Positions 51,929 through 61,867 of a DNA stretch of 64,000 nucleotides are shown piece after piece. The position numbers and the translations under genes are program-made. The notes under the pieces are model-generated. The model worked only from the letters and a program-made list of their open reading frames with translations, searched no databases and was not told the DNA's origin. Positions within the stretch are counted from its first letter, which is position 1. Each line of letters starts with the position of its first letter. Location of the stretch: positions 1-64,000 of the forward strand of contig NZ_NXEJ01000009.1 of the NCBI RefSeq assembly GCF_002915175.1, in the 5' to 3' direction. This DNA is from Agrobacterium rosae. Its GTDB lineage: Bacteria > Pseudomonadota > Alphaproteobacteria > Rhizobiales > Rhizobiaceae.

Positions 51929-52129
51929 CTTTTACCGAAACCGCCATTTAAATCTAATTTTCTACACATCATATAGTCTGCATCTGCTCATCATTCAAAC
52001 CTGCAGATTCAATCGGTTCTATCCATCGGTCGACATATTGATGATATCGTCCCGATCCAGCATCGAATTTTCCGAAAACGGGTTTGAAACTTTCGTCTCG
52101 ACTGACCTGTAACACGCAAGGCTAGCAAT

Positions 52130-52642
52130 ATGCGTTTCTCTTTCTTACCCGTCATCGTTCTTATGATGCCAATCCTGGAAATTTGCGGCTTCATCGTCGT
52201 CGGCAAAGCACTGGGATTATGGCTCACGCTGGCGCTGATCCTTTTCACCTCTTTCCTCGGACTGGTCATTCTCAGATCCGGCGGCCTCGGCATGGTGCGC
52301 AACCTTCAAACCGCAAGTCGCTCGGGTGATGAACCGGCGCAGGCCATGATCAATGGCGGTATGCGCGTTATTGCTGGTATTCTGTTGTTCGTGCCTGGCT
52401 TCATTACCGATGTCATCGGTCTTCTTCTCCTCGTTCCCGCTTTCAGAACCCTTATCTGGAAAGCGATCGGTCCCCGCATCGTCGTTGCCGGCTCGTTCAA
52501 GAACCAGGGTTTTCGACCGGGTCCGCAAAATAACGGTTCTGCAAAGGTGGTGGATCTGGACGATGACGACTTCCACCGTGATGGGCCAAACCAGTCGCCA
52601 TGGTCTGCGAATAGAGACGACCGCGACTTGCCGAAACCTTGA
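52130..52642 (+). CDS. fxsA: FxsA family membrane protein
   Basis: Inner-membrane protein of 170 aa. Hydrophobic segments lie at about residues 4-23, 26-47 and 80-103; the MPILEICGFIVVG start and the GILLFVPGFITDVIGLLLLVP segment are FxsA signatures. In E. coli FxsA affects F-exclusion of phage T7; its normal role is not established. The tail of about 55 residues is polar and disordered. Confidence 0.9.
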   Translation: MRFSFLPVIVLMMPILEICGFIVVGKALGLWLTLALILFTSFLGLVILRSGGLGMVRNLQTASRSGDEPAQAMINGGMRVIAGILLFVPGFITDVIGLLLLVPAFRTLIWKAIGPRIVVAGSFKNQGFRPGPQNNGSAKVVDLDDDDFHRDGPNQSPWSANRDDRDLPKP

Positions 52643-52726
52643 CGCCACCCTGCATATCGAAGGGTTGTAAGCCTATTGTCTAAATGATAGAGGGCTTTCC
52701 AAGAATTCAATCCGCGAGGACATAGT

Positions 52727-53209
52727 ATGACCACTGAAAACGGTGCGCTGGACGGTGCAAACCCTTCCCTCAATATTCTGACGCAGTACACCAAGGATTT
52801 GTCCTTTGAAAATCCGGGTGCCCCCCGCTCGCTTCAGGCCCGTGATGGCGCTCCTGCCATCAACATCAATGTCAACGTCAATGCGAACCCGATTTCCGGT
52901 TCGGATTTCGACGTCGTTCTGACGCTGAACGCAGAAGCCAAGGATGGTGACAAGGTTCTGTTTGTGGCTGAACTGGTCTACGGCGGCGTTTTCCGCATCA
53001 CTGGCTTTCCGCAGGAACATATGCTGCCGGTTCTCTTCATCGAGTGCCCGCGTCTGCTGTTTCCTTTCGCACGCCAGATCATTGCAGACGTTACCCGCAA
53101 CGGCGGCTTCCCTCCATTGATGATCGATCCGATCGATTTCTCTCAGATGTTTGCGCAGCGTGTTGCTGAAGAACAGGCCCGCGCCAAGGTTCAGGCCGTT
53201 CCGAACTGA
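52727..53209 (+). CDS. secB: Protein-export chaperone SecB
   Basis: Tetrameric cytosolic chaperone of 160 aa that hands unfolded precursors to Sec[17 protein letters not shown] near residue 20 and [50 protein letters not shown] sequence in the second half are diagnostic. It lies 84 bp after fxsA and is followed by a strong terminator. Confidence 0.98.
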   Translation: MTTENGALDGANPSLNILTQYTKDLSFENPGAPRSLQARDGAPAININVNVNANPISGSDFDVVLTLNAEAKDGDKVLFVAELVYGGVFRITGFPQEHMLPVLFIECPRLLFPFARQIIADVTRNGGFPPLMIDPIDFSQMFAQRVAEEQARAKVQAVPN

Positions 53210-53236
53210 TTGTACGAAAACATAGATGAGTTGATG

Positions 53237-53267
53237 AACCCGGGTCAAAAGCCCGGGTTTATTTTTT
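53237..53267 (+). terminator. Terminator of secB
   Basis: An AACCCGGG/CCCGGGTT stem with a 7-nt loop, followed by TATTTTTT, 27 bp after the secB stop. Confidence 0.93.
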
Positions 53268-53353
53268 GGGTGTCGCGACGCACACTCAATTTCATCTGTA
53301 AGCTTTTTCAGGATCACGTGAACCAACAAACTTGGTCCTCGCTTCAGACATCT

Positions 53354-54052
53354 TCACTGCTGATACTTGTTCCAGATCGCCTTGTCGCCCATCGCTAGAA
53401 CCAGCTTTCCATGCGCAGCAGCGGTATCGGCATCCAGCCTCGGTGGTAATGGCTTGATCCGGTGTAATGGTTCGCTCGGCACTTCATCCACGACGTTGAC
53501 CGTTTGAGTTTTGGCTGCGCTTCCAAATCCCAGCGCCGTCTGGCGACCGCCGATCATCTCGATATAGACTTCGGCCAGAAGTTCGGAATCGAGCAGCGCG
53601 CCGTGCCGTGTCCGGTGCGAATTGTCGATACCGTATCTGCGGCAGAGCGCATCCAGCGAATTCGGACCCATCGGATGTTTGCGGCGCGCCATGGATAGCG
53701 TGTCTGTTACCAGCTCCGGTGAAACCGGCTCTATTCCAAGCCGGGCAAATTCCGCGTTGATGAAGCCCATATCGAATGTGGCATTATGGGCGACCCAACG
53801 CGCACCTTCGAAGAAATCCCTGATGTCCTGAACGACCTCTTCGAACTTTGGTTTGTCCCGCAAAAATTCATCGGTGATGCCATGCACCGCCAACGCATCC
53901 GGATGAACCTTTCGGTCCGCCGGATTGATATAAAGATGAATCGACCGGCCTGTCGGGAAATGATTGAAAAGTTCAATGCCACCGATTTCGATAATGCGAT
54001 CGGCCTTCGATTCCAGACCAGTTGTTTCCGTATCGAATATGATTTCGCGCAT
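53354..54052 (-). CDS. dnaQ: DNA polymerase III subunit epsilon
   Basis: Proofreading 3'-5' exonuclease of 232 aa. The ExoI motif is FDTETTG (Asp7, Glu9), ExoII is in HNATFDMGFINAEFAR, and ExoIII in HGALLDSELLAEVYIEM. ATG 54052 is chosen, 2 nt after the coaE stop with GGAAAGG upstream; a TTG two codons earlier would overlap coaE. It is the last gene of the ppsR-maf-aroE-coaE-dnaQ group. Confidence 0.96.
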   Translation of the reverse strand: MREIIFDTETTGLESKADRIIEIGGIELFNHFPTGRSIHLYINPADRKVHPDALAVHGITDEFLRDKPKFEEVVQDIRDFFEGARWVAHNATFDMGFINAEFARLGIEPVSPELVTDTLSMARRKHPMGPNSLDALCRRYGIDNSHRTRHGALLDSELLAEVYIEMIGGRQTALGFGSAAKTQTVNVVDEVPSEPLHRIKPLPPRLDADTAAAHGKLVLAMGDKAIWNKYQQ

Positions 54053-54054
54053 GG

Positions 54055-54654
54055 TCAAACCTTTCCGTCTCGCCTGGTCCGCAAGGCAACAAGCACCGCT
54101 TGCACCTGTACGCGGGCATCTTCTAGCCCACGTCCGGTATCAATAATGAAATCGGCACGCTTCCTTTTTTCCTCATCTGGCCTTTGCCGCGCAAGGATCA
54201 TCTGGAACTTTTCTTCGCTCATTCCAGGCCGCGACAAAACCCGCTGGCGCTGAATATCGGGTGCGCAGCTGACAACGACAATAACATCCACCCGCGTTTC
54301 AGCACCGGTCTCAAACAGAAGCGGAATATCCAGCAATGCAAACGCAGAACCGTTCTGTCGTTCACGCTCCAGAAATTCGTCCTGCTTACTCCTCACCAGT
54401 GGGTGAACAAGCTGCTCAAGCTTTGCAAAATTAGCCGGATTCTGTCGAAGAATTTGGCCGAGTTTCTCGCGGTTGACGCGACCTGCTTCAGTCGTCCCTC
54501 GAAAAGCGTCTTCGATAAGAGACGCAGCTTCATTTTCATAGAGCTGATGCACCACAGCGTCGGAATCGCAGATGGCTATGCCTTCCTGAGCAAACAGTTG
54601 GGCAGTTGTTGACTTTCCCATTCCGATCGATCCGGTCAGCCCGATGGTGATCAT
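54055..54654 (-). CDS. coaE: Dephospho-CoA kinase
   Basis: Last enzyme of CoA synthesis, 199 aa, with the P-loop [12 protein letters not shown] at residues 5-16 and [11 protein letters not shown] in the CoA-binding region. Its ATG overlaps the aroE stop by 4 nt. The first and last dedicated CoA genes, coaA and coaE, are both in this window but in separate transcripts. Confidence 0.97.
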   Translation of the reverse strand: MITIGLTGSIGMGKSTTAQLFAQEGIAICDSDAVVHQLYENEAASLIEDAFRGTTEAGRVNREKLGQILRQNPANFAKLEQLVHPLVRSKQDEFLERERQNGSAFALLDIPLLFETGAETRVDVIVVVSCAPDIQRQRVLSRPGMSEEKFQMILARQRPDEEKRKRADFIIDTGRGLEDARVQVQAVLVALRTRRDGKV

Positions 54655-55514
54655 ACGTGCTGTTCCATATCGTTGATGATCAGTGATCGCAGCGCTTCAT
54701 CCACGTGAGGTGTTTTTCCAAACCATTTCTTAAAACCGGGTTTGGCTTGGTGAAGCAGCATGCCGAGCCCATCGACAATTGAAAAGCCTTGTCTCTCCGC
54801 CATTCTCAAAATGGGTGTCTTCAACGGAACGTAGACGATATCAGTCACCACGGCACCGTTGCTTAGCCTCGAAAAATCGATGTCCGGCACGGCGCTCCCA
54901 TCCATGCCCAGCGACGTCGTGTTGACGAAGAGCCCCGCGCCGCCCGATACTTCGTGCAAAGCCTCCATCGGGTGAGCAAAGACGTGGACACCGAACCGAT
55001 CACGCAATTCTTTGGCTCGCGCCACCGTGCGGTTGACCACGTGGATTTCGGAAATACCTCGGTCTCGCAGGGCCTGAATGACAGCTCGGCTCGCACCCCC
55101 CGCACCAAGAACCACCGCCTTATCGGTTACGTCCCATCCAGGATGAGCTGCGTCCAGATTGGACACGAAACCGTAACCGTCCGTGTTCGATGCATGGACA
55201 AGGCCATCCTCAAGCCACAGTGTGTTGACTGCTCCCAGCTCCTGCGCAAGTTCGTCCGGTTGGTCTGCCAATCGATAGGCGGATTCCTTGTGAGGGATCG
55301 TGACGTTGCCGCCGACAAAACTGCTATCGCTCTCGGACTTTAATTCGGTGATGAATTTTTCGAATTTTTCAGGCGCAACTTCTACCGCTTTATAAGAGCC
55401 GTCTATCTCGAATGTTTTCAGCCAATGCCCGTGGATCAATGGCGAACGGGAATGCTTGATCGGGTAGCCGGTGACGAAAGCGTTTATAGTTAATGTTTCA
55501 CGTGAATCAGCCAT
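54651..55514 (-). CDS. aroE: Shikimate dehydrogenase
   Basis: NADPH-dependent reduction of dehydroshikimate in aromatic amino-acid synthesis; 287 aa. The substrate site [10 protein letters not shown] is at residues 20-29 and Lys76 (TIPHKESAY) is catalytic; the Rossmann loop [10 protein letters not shown] and the VNRTVARA segment bind NADPH. Codons 2-7 contain a near-perfect parS site. The gene overlaps maf by 8 nt and coaE by 4 nt. Confidence 0.97.
   Translation of the reverse strand: MADSRETLTINAFVTGYPIKHSRSPLIHGHWLKTFEIDGSYKAVEVAPEKFEKFITELKSESDSSFVGGNVTIPHKESAYRLADQPDELAQELGAVNTLWLEDGLVHASNTDGYGFVSNLDAAHPGWDVTDKAVVLGAGGASRAVIQALRDRGISEIHVVNRTVARAKELRDRFGVHVFAHPMEALHEVSGGAGLFVNTTSLGMDGSAVPDIDFSRLSNGAVVTDIVYVPLKTPILRMAERQGFSIVDGLGMLLHQAKPGFKKWFGKTPHVDEALRSLIINDMEQHV
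55494..55509. other. parS-like ParB site (15 of 16), inside aroE
   Basis: TGTTTCACGTGAATCA lies within the first codons of aroE. Only position 14 differs from the parS consensus. It is about 1.6 kb from the predicted oriC. Confidence 0.8.
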
Positions 55515-56106
55515 CGATCAGGCCCAGTTCTCGAAGTTTTGTTAAGAGAGGCAAAAGCGGCAGCCCGAGGATGGTGAAATAATCGCCTTCAATTGCGGTA
55601 AATAGCTGGATTCCCTCTCTCTCCAACTGGTACGCGCCAACGCTGGAAAGCACTTTCGTGCCGACGCGGTCCAGATGCCTATCGACAAAAGCTGCATCCA
55701 GTTCACGCACCGTCATATCCGCAACCGTCACGACATCCCAAATGATCTCATCATGTCTGGCAAGTGCTGCACCGCAATTCAGCCTGTGCGTTTTGCCAGA
55801 CAAAGACATGAGATTTGCATGGGCCTCCGTCATATCCCTCGGCTTATGGTAAATCCGATCCGCAAGCGACATCGTTTGATCACATCCCAGAACAATCGCA
55901 TGTGGATTTAACGCGCTGACCGCCAGTGCTTTTGCCTTTGCAAGCTCCACCGCGATCCGGTCCGGCGTTGCACCCTCCGCCTCGAGCCGAGCATCGACGG
56001 CTCTCTCATCGATATCGGCGGGTTGCACGGAAAAACTGAGACCTGCATTGCGCATCAGCATTTGCCGTGAAGCACTGGAGGAAGCAAGAATAAGGTCTGG
56101 TTTCAT
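55507..56106 (-). CDS. maf: Maf family nucleoside-triphosphate pyrophosphatase
   Basis: Housecleaning enzyme of 199 aa that hydrolyses non-canonical or excess NTPs. [13 protein letters not shown] is the N-terminal substrate loop, VLGCDQTM the central acidic motif, and [11 protein letters not shown]([15 protein letters not shown]) the C-terminal signature. ATG 56106 is preferred over a TTG one codon upstream. It overlaps aroE by 8 nt. Confidence 0.93.
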   Translation of the reverse strand: MKPDLILASSSASRQMLMRNAGLSFSVQPADIDERAVDARLEAEGATPDRIAVELAKAKALAVSALNPHAIVLGCDQTMSLADRIYHKPRDMTEAHANLMSLSGKTHRLNCGAALARHDEIIWDVVTVADMTVRELDAAFVDRHLDRVGTKVLSSVGAYQLEREGIQLFTAIEGDYFTILGLPLLPLLTKLRELGLIDG

Positions 56107-56139
56107 CAACCACGGTCTCCAAACGATTTGGCGAAGGGA

Positions 56140-56961
56140 TTAGCGTGTCCGTTGACGAAGGGCAAGAATGGCGGCAGCCGTCTCTTCAATCGAGCGCCTG
56201 GTAACATCGATCATCGGCCAATTGTTGCGAGCGCAAAGCGCGCGGGCATATTTCAACTCTTCCATGATCGTGGCCCGATCAATGTACTGGCCTCGATCAA
56301 AGCCACCTGTCGAGCCGAGTTCACGATGTTCGCGGACCTGCGATATCCGATCGGATGTCGCCACAAGTCCAACAATCAACGGTCTTGATGCCTTATAAAG
56401 ACCCTCGGGCAGCGGAACGCCGGGAACGACCGGAATATTTGCGGTCTTAACGCCCCGGTTGGCGAGATAGATGCTGGTCGGCGTCTTCGACGTCCGGCTG
56501 ATACCGATCAGCACGACGTCCGCGTCGTCGTAACTTTCCGGCATCTGCCCGTCATCATGGTCCATGGCGAAGTTCAATGCTTCAATGCGTGCGAAATACT
56601 CCGCGTTAAGCGCATGCTGTGCGCCAACCCGCCGTCTCGAGGCTGTTCCAAGGTATGTCTGAAAAATACCGATGACAGGTTCGAGGACATTCACGCAAGG
56701 AACGCCAATCGCGTGACATTGAAGATCAAGAAATTCCGCAAGCTGTTCATCGACAATCGTATAGAGCACGATTCCCGGCTCCTTATCGATACTGTCGAGA
56801 ACTTGTTGCAGCTGTTTCTGGTTCCTGATCATTGGATAAACGTGTTCAAGCGGCATCGCCGCGTGAAACTGCGCCGATACCGCCCTACCCGCCGACATCA
56901 GAGTCTCTCCCGTGGAGTCAGAAATCAGATGAAGATGGAAGAAGCTTTTTTGGTTCTCCAC
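56140..56961 (-). CDS. ppsR: PEP synthase / PPDK regulatory protein (DUF299)
   Basis: A 273-aa bifunctional kinase/phosphorylase of the DUF299 family that controls pyruvate phosphate dikinase or PEP synthase by threonine phosphorylation. [11 protein letters not shown] begins the protein, the P-loop-like GISRTSKT is at residues 153-160, and GVPLPEGLY follows. The start is GTG at 56961. A ppdK target is not in the window. Its upstream region is the predicted origin; this neighbourhood with hemE is shared by many alphaproteobacteria. Confidence 0.94.
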   Translation of the reverse strand: MENQKSFFHLHLISDSTGETLMSAGRAVSAQFHAAMPLEHVYPMIRNQKQLQQVLDSIDKEPGIVLYTIVDEQLAEFLDLQCHAIGVPCVNVLEPVIGIFQTYLGTASRRRVGAQHALNAEYFARIEALNFAMDHDDGQMPESYDDADVVLIGISRTSKTPTSIYLANRGVKTANIPVVPGVPLPEGLYKASRPLIVGLVATSDRISQVREHRELGSTGGFDRGQYIDRATIMEELKYARALCARNNWPMIDVTRRSIEETAAAILALRQRTR

Positions 56962-57045
56962 GCTGTTTTCGCCTCCCTGTTGATAAGGGTGGACAACATC
57001 AGCCTTTCGGGCGGGTAATGGTCACCCCGGCGCAAAACCTGCGTT

Positions 57046-57054
57046 TTATCCACA
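57046..57054 (+). other. DnaA box
   Basis: TTATCCACA, identical to the consensus DnaA box. Confidence 0.85.
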
Positions 57055-57133
57055 ATTGGCTTTTGGTGTAGCAAGCAAAGACCCGCTTGTGAATTGTGAG
57101 GAGAACGTCAAACTGTTAAAAACGACACAATAA

Positions 57134-57142
57134 TTATCCACA
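57134..57142 (+). other. DnaA box
   Basis: Second exact TTATCCACA, same orientation, 88 bp from the first (about eight helical turns), next to an AT-rich stretch. Confidence 0.85.
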
Positions 57143-57367
57143 GGATGGCTTAAATTTCATGATGTCATAAATTATTGAAAATCATGATATTTTCAGCCTT
57201 ATCTCGGATATGAGATAGACACCATGTCGGCATTGTCATTGTCTAAATCCAACGGCGTCACATGCGGCATATCCGCCGGATAAATTTTAATCCTTGCTAC
57301 TCACAGACTCTAAGAAATAGAAAATCTTAAGAATCTCTTTTATTTTATTTTTAGAAAAGATGAGCTG

Positions 57368-58402
57368 ATGTCTGAACGTAGCGTTTTGAAGGTTTTAAAT
57401 GGAGAGGCACTGAGCCCTCCGCCGATCTGGCTGATGAGACAGGCTGGTCGTTACCTTCCCGAATATCGAGAAACGCGCAAAACTGCGGGAAGTTTCCTGG
57501 ACCTTTGTTATAATCCAGAGCTGGCGACTGAGGTGACACTCCAGCCGATCCGTCGTTTCGATCTGGATGCTGCCATTTTGTTTTCCGATATTCTGGTCAT
57601 TCCGGATGCTCTGAACCGCAACGTCACATTCACCGAGGGCAAAGGTCCAGCGATGGATCCGATTGACACGGCGGGCATCTCTGCTCTGAAACCTGACAAC
57701 ATCCTTCCGCATCTCAAGCCTGTATTTGAAACGGTGACGAAGCTGAGGCGGGAACTGCCATCGAAGACTACGCTGCTCGGGTTCTGTGGTGCGCCCTGGA
57801 CCGTTGCGACCTATATGATTGCTGGACACGGAACGCCGGATCAGGCCCCTGCTCGTCTGTTCGGTTACCAACACCCGAAGGCCATGGAAAAGCTGCTGTC
57901 ATTTTTGGCAGAGGTGTCGGCCGATTATCTCGTTGCGCAGCTCGATGCGGGAGCGGATGCCGTTCAGATATTCGATTCTTGGGCTGGTGTGTTAGGCGAG
58001 AAAGAGTTCGAAGACTATGCGGTGAAGCCGGTTGCCCGGATTATCGCATCCGTTCGAGCCCGTCGCCCGAACGCCAAGATCATCGCTTTCGCGAAAGGTG
58101 CAGGTATCCTGTTGAAGGACTACCGTCAGAAGACGAAGGCAGATGCTATCGGCCTCGACTGGAGCGTGCCGTTGTCCTTTGCGCGCGATCTTCAGAAGGA
58201 CGGCCCGGTACAGGGTAATCTCGATCCAATGCGCATGGTGGCGGGTGGTAAGGCGCTGGAAGACGGCATTGATGCCATTCTCGACTGTCTCGGGGCCGGT
58301 CCATTGATCTTCAATCTCGGCCACGGAATAACACCTCAGGCTGATCCTGAAAACGTTGGAAGGCTCGTGTCCAGAGTTCGCTCTTACGGAGTGGCAAAAT
58401 GA
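57368..58402 (+). CDS. hemE: Uroporphyrinogen decarboxylase
   Basis: Decarboxylates uroporphyrinogen III to coproporphyrinogen III in heme synthesis; 344 aa. The N-terminal signature [14 protein letters not shown] is at residues 21-34, [13 protein letters not shown] is the second signature, and the catalytic Asp is in [12 protein letters not shown]. It overlaps hemJ by 4 nt. It is the first gene right of the predicted oriC. Confidence 0.98.
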   Translation: MSERSVLKVLNGEALSPPPIWLMRQAGRYLPEYRETRKTAGSFLDLCYNPELATEVTLQPIRRFDLDAAILFSDILVIPDALNRNVTFTEGKGPAMDPIDTAGISALKPDNILPHLKPVFETVTKLRRELPSKTTLLGFCGAPWTVATYMIAGHGTPDQAPARLFGYQHPKAMEKLLSFLAEVSADYLVAQLDAGADAVQIFDSWAGVLGEKEFEDYAVKPVARIIASVRARRPNAKIIAFAKGAGILLKDYRQKTKADAIGLDWSVPLSFARDLQKDGPVQGNLDPMRMVAGGKALEDGIDAILDCLGAGPLIFNLGHGITPQADPENVGRLVSRVRSYGVAK

Positions 58403-58944
58403 GCTTGGAAGCGCAAACCTCAGCAAAGGCCGGCCAGAAGTCCCGTCTGCGGGCGGCGGTGGCACTCGCTGGTTTTGTTGCGCTGGTTGCGCTTGTCCTG
58501 CATGTCGATCCGGCGGATGCCTATTTGTGGATCAAGGCTTTGCACATCATCGCCGTTATCTCGTGGATGGCCGGGCTGTTCTACCTTCCGCGGCTGTTCA
58601 TCTACCACACGGATGCGGCACCTGGCTCCGAGACATCCGAGACCTTCAAGATCATGGAGCAGCGGCTTCTCAAGGTCATCATGAACCCGGCGATGATGAT
58701 TTCCTGGGTGCTGGGCCTCTATCTTGCCTGGTCGGTTTATGGATTTTCCGGTGGATGGCTGCATGCGAAAATCGGCTTCGTCGTGCTCATGACAGTGACC
58801 CATGTCTACTTCAGCCGAAGCGTGAGGCGATTTGCACGGGATGAGAACACCCGTTCTGCCCGTCACTGGCGGTTGATGAACGAGGTTCCGACCGTTCTGA
58901 TGATCGTGATAGTCATACTAGTGGTTGTGAAACCCTATGCCTGA
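58399..58944 (+). CDS. hemJ: Protoporphyrinogen oxidase HemJ
   Basis: Membrane heme-synthesis enzyme of 181 aa. [33 protein letters not shown] sequence at about residues 41-70 contains the conserved His and the [10 protein letters not shown] motif of HemJ. Further membrane segments lie at about 95-113, 119-137 and 158-178. ATGA overlap with hemE shows translational coupling, and both act in the same pathway. The N-terminal 20 residues are variable. Confidence 0.93.
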   Translation: MSLEAQTSAKAGQKSRLRAAVALAGFVALVALVLHVDPADAYLWIKALHIIAVISWMAGLFYLPRLFIYHTDAAPGSETSETFKIMEQRLLKVIMNPAMMISWVLGLYLAWSVYGFSGGWLHAKIGFVVLMTVTHVYFSRSVRRFARDENTRSARHWRLMNEVPTVLMIVIVILVVVKPYA

Positions 58945-59131
58945 CGGGCGATCACGATAATTTTCTCGGAATTGGTGCTTTCCTCTTGCGGCTTTCCGGT
59001 TGAATCGCTATTTTCCCGTAACCCATCTCAATGGCATGTGAATTATTCAGCCGTCTGCGGGACACCCTCAGTACCTGATTCGCGATCAAGCCTTTCCCCA
59101 CACACATTTTTTAAAGACGGTCTTTCTCTTC

Positions 59132-60397
59132 ATGGCTGAAATGAAGCTACAGGAACTTAAGAGCAAATCCCCAACCGATTTGCTGACTTTTGCCGAATCC
59201 CTGGAAGTCGAAAATGCGAGCACGATGCGTAAGCAGGAGCTCATGTTTGCAATCCTCAAGGTTCTGGCAAGTCAGGACATCGAGATCATTGGCGAAGGTG
59301 TCGTCGAAGTTCTCCAGGATGGATTTGGCTTCCTGCGTTCTGCCAATGCCAATTATCTGCCAGGCCCGGATGATATTTACATCTCGCCTTCGCAGATCCG
59401 CCGTTTCTCATTGAAAACGGGCGATACCGTTGAAGGCCCAATCCGGGGACCCAAGGAAGGCGAGCGCTATTTCGCGCTGCTGAAGGTCAACACGATCAAC
59501 TTCGACGATCCGGAAAAAATTCGTCACAAGGTCCATTTCGACAATCTGACGCCGCTTTATCCCAACGAGCGTTTCAAGCTGGAGTTGGAAGTTCCCACAT
59601 CCAAGGACCTTTCCGCCCGCGTCATGGATCTCGTAGCACCACTCGGTAAAGGCCAGCGCGGTTTGATCGTCGCTCCGCCACGCACCGGTAAAACCGTTCT
59701 TCTTCAGAACATTGCTCACTCCATCACTGCCAATCATCCCGAATGCTATCTGATCGTTCTGCTGATCGATGAGCGTCCCGAGGAAGTGACCGACATGCAG
59801 CGCTCGGTGAAGGGCGAAGTCGTATCATCCACATTCGATGAACCGGCTGTCCGTCACGTTCAGGTCGCCGAAATGGTCATCGAAAAGGCCAAGCGTCTCG
59901 TCGAACATGGCCGTGACGTCGTTATCCTGCTCGACTCCATTACACGCCTTGGCCGCGCCTATAACACCGTCGTTCCCTCTTCTGGCAAGGTTCTGACCGG
60001 TGGTGTGGATGCAAACGCTCTGCAGCGCCCCAAGCGCTTCTTTGGTGCCGCCCGTAATATCGAAGAAGGCGGCTCGCTGACGATCATTGCTACGGCGTTG
60101 ATCGATACCGGCAGCCGTATGGATGAAGTCATCTTTGAAGAATTCAAGGGTACGGGTAACTCGGAAATCGTGCTGGACCGTAAGGTCGCCGATAAGCGTA
60201 TCTTCCCGTCGATGGATATTCTCAAGTCCGGTACGCGTAAGGAAGACCTGCTCGTTCCGCGTCAGGACTTGCAGAAAATCTTTGTGCTGCGCCGTATTCT
60301 GGCACCGATGGGCACGACAGATGCCATCGAGTTCCTTATCGACAAGCTGAAGCAGACAAAGACAAATGGCGATTTCTTCGACTCCATGAACACTTGA
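59132..60397 (+). CDS. rho: Transcription termination factor Rho
   Basis: Hexameric RNA helicase that ends transcription; 421 aa. The N-terminal helical region and cold-shock-like RNA-binding domain ([16 protein letters not shown]...[12 protein letters not shown]) precede the ATPase domain with P-loop APPRTGKTV at about residues 180-188 and [13 protein letters not shown]. The Q- and R-loop segments are intact. A 187-bp gap with no gene separates it from hemJ. Confidence 0.98.
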   Translation: MAEMKLQELKSKSPTDLLTFAESLEVENASTMRKQELMFAILKVLASQDIEIIGEGVVEVLQDGFGFLRSANANYLPGPDDIYISPSQIRRFSLKTGDTVEGPIRGPKEGERYFALLKVNTINFDDPEKIRHKVHFDNLTPLYPNERFKLELEVPTSKDLSARVMDLVAPLGKGQRGLIVAPPRTGKTVLLQNIAHSITANHPECYLIVLLIDERPEEVTDMQRSVKGEVVSSTFDEPAVRHVQVAEMVIEKAKRLVEHGRDVVILLDSITRLGRAYNTVVPSSGKVLTGGVDANALQRPKRFFGAARNIEEGGSLTIIATALIDTGSRMDEVIFEEFKGTGNSEIVLDRKVADKRIFPSMDILKSGTRKEDLLVPRQDLQKIFVLRRILAPMGTTDAIEFLIDKLKQTKTNGDFFDSMNT

Positions 60398-60431
60398 TCT
60401 CTCAAGTATCAATCCTCATTATCGATCATAA

Positions 60432-60468
60432 GGCCGCGTTCCTCATAAGGATGCGGCCAATTGTTTTA
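60432..60468 (+). terminator. Terminator of rho
   Basis: A GGCCGC/GCGGCC stem extended by a few weaker pairs, followed by AATTGTTTT, 34 bp after the rho stop and just before mnmE. Confidence 0.75.
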
Positions 60469-60483
60469 GCGAGATGACATTCG

Positions 60484-61809
60484 ATGTCTCAGTCCACTGA
60501 TACAATTTATGCTCTGTCGAGTGGTTCTCTGCCGGCTGGCGTTGCAGTGTTGCGACTAAGCGGGCCTTCGGCGCTTACGGCTCTTGTATCGTTGATCGGT
60601 GACCCCCTGCCGTCCCCGCGTCGGGCCGCGCTAAAAACGATTCGTAACCGAAACAATGAAGAGCTTGATCAAGCTTTGGTTCTACAATTTCCAGCACCGC
60701 ATTCTTTTACAGGAGAAGACTGCGCCGAAATCCACATTCATGGCAGCAGAGCCGTTGTGGAAGCTGTCTTCTCAGAACTCGACGCCATACCCGGACTTCG
60801 CCCGGCGGAGCCTGGTGAGTTTTCCAAGCGCGCCTATGACAACGGCAAAATGGACTTGCTGGAAGTTGAAGGTCTTGCCGACCTTCTGAAGGCTGAAACA
60901 GAAATGCAGCGGCGACTGGCTGTCGAACAAACCAGTGGGCGTCTCTCTGGACTTTATGATGGTTGGGCGCATCGCTTGACCCGTTGTCGCGCCTTGATTG
61001 AAGCAGAGCTTGATTTTTCAGACGAAGAAGATGTTCCCGACTCGGTTGCAGCGCAGGTATGGAAAGATGTCTCAGGTCTCCAGAAAGAACTGGAGCGTCA
61101 CCTTAATGCAGGTTCTTCATCAGAAATCATCAGAGATGGGTTCAAAGTTGCGCTTGTTGGCGCGCCTAACGTCGGTAAATCCAGTTTGCTGAACGCTCTT
61201 AGCGGTCGCGATATCGCTATCGTCACTGACATTGCTGGCACGACGCGCGATGTTTTGAGTGTTGATCTTAACATCGACGGCTATTTGGTGGCTGTCTTCG
61301 ATACCGCTGGCCTCAGAGAAACCACTGACGTCGTGGAGCTTGAGGGCGTTCGTCGTGCACGAGAAACCGCAAGCACTGCCGATCTTGTTCTTTTGCTTTC
61401 CGACATTGATTCGGCTCCGCAACAATTCGATGAGTCCCCGTCTGCATCAGTTATTTCGGTAGAAACGAAGGCCGATGTTCGACGAGCCGGTCAACAGCAG
61501 AACTCTAATATGTCCATCTCATCTAAAACCGGTGCAGGGCTGGATGTTCTGCGTCAAAGAATTGGCTCTGAGATTGCCAAACGCGTCGGTGTTGCCCAGA
61601 CACTTGTCCCTGCTAGGGCGAGGCATAAGAAACGTCTTGAAGAGACGCTAAACTATGTTAGTGATGCCTTGAAATCCGAAGAAATGGATTTAGCGATCCG
61701 CTCGGAATATCTACGTTTGGCAGCGACGTCTCTTGGACGGATTACGGGCCGAGTCGATGTTGAAGACTTGCTGGGCGTCATATTCTCCGAATTTTGTATC
61801 GGTAAATGA
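60484..61809 (+). CDS. mnmE: tRNA uridine-5-carboxymethylaminomethyl modification GTPase MnmE
   Basis: GTPase that with MnmG modifies the wobble uridine of certain tRNAs; 441 aa. The N-terminal folate-binding domain holds DTIYALSSG and GEFSKRAYDNGKMDL; the G domain P-loop GAPNVGKS is at about residues 226-233 with DIAGTTRD and DTAGLRET; the C-terminus ends in CIGK at 438-441, which supplies the reactive Cys. Its stop codon is part of a parS site. Confidence 0.97.
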   Translation: MSQSTDTIYALSSGSLPAGVAVLRLSGPSALTALVSLIGDPLPSPRRAALKTIRNRNNEELDQALVLQFPAPHSFTGEDCAEIHIHGSRAVVEAVFSELDAIPGLRPAEPGEFSKRAYDNGKMDLLEVEGLADLLKAETEMQRRLAVEQTSGRLSGLYDGWAHRLTRCRALIEAELDFSDEEDVPDSVAAQVWKDVSGLQKELERHLNAGSSSEIIRDGFKVALVGAPNVGKSSLLNALSGRDIAIVTDIAGTTRDVLSVDLNIDGYLVAVFDTAGLRETTDVVELEGVRRARETASTADLVLLLSDIDSAPQQFDESPSASVISVETKADVRRAGQQQNSNMSISSKTGAGLDVLRQRIGSEIAKRVGVAQTLVPARARHKKRLEETLNYVSDALKSEEMDLAIRSEYLRLAATSLGRITGRVDVEDLLGVIFSEFCIGK

Positions 61810-61822
61810 TTCACGTGAAACA
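61807..61822. other. parS-like ParB site (15 of 16), at the mnmE stop
   Basis: TGATTCACGTGAAACA overlaps the mnmE TGA. Only position 3 differs from consensus, and this mismatch is the A of the stop codon. Confidence 0.82.
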
Positions 61823-61867
61823 TTCGCATTCTGATTGTCAGAGGCGACAGGGATAAAGAGATTTATA

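Larger units (their letters stand above)
56962..57367. other. Predicted chromosomal replication origin (oriC)
   Basis: A 406-bp gene-free region between divergent ppsR and hemE. It holds two perfect DnaA boxes (57046, 57134), a one-mismatch box TGTTGATAA at 56978-56986 in the opposite orientation, and strongly AT-rich stretches at about 57105-57200 and 57290-57365. Genes to its left from 53 to 57 kb run left and all genes to its right run right. In Caulobacter and Sinorhizobium the origin adjoins hemE. The hemE promoter must also be here. I did not find an exact full-length CtrA site. Confidence 0.82.

Noticed and set aside
53310..53325. parS-like sequence around CACGTG after secB
   Set aside because: Only 12 of 16 positions match and the TTT flank is broken.
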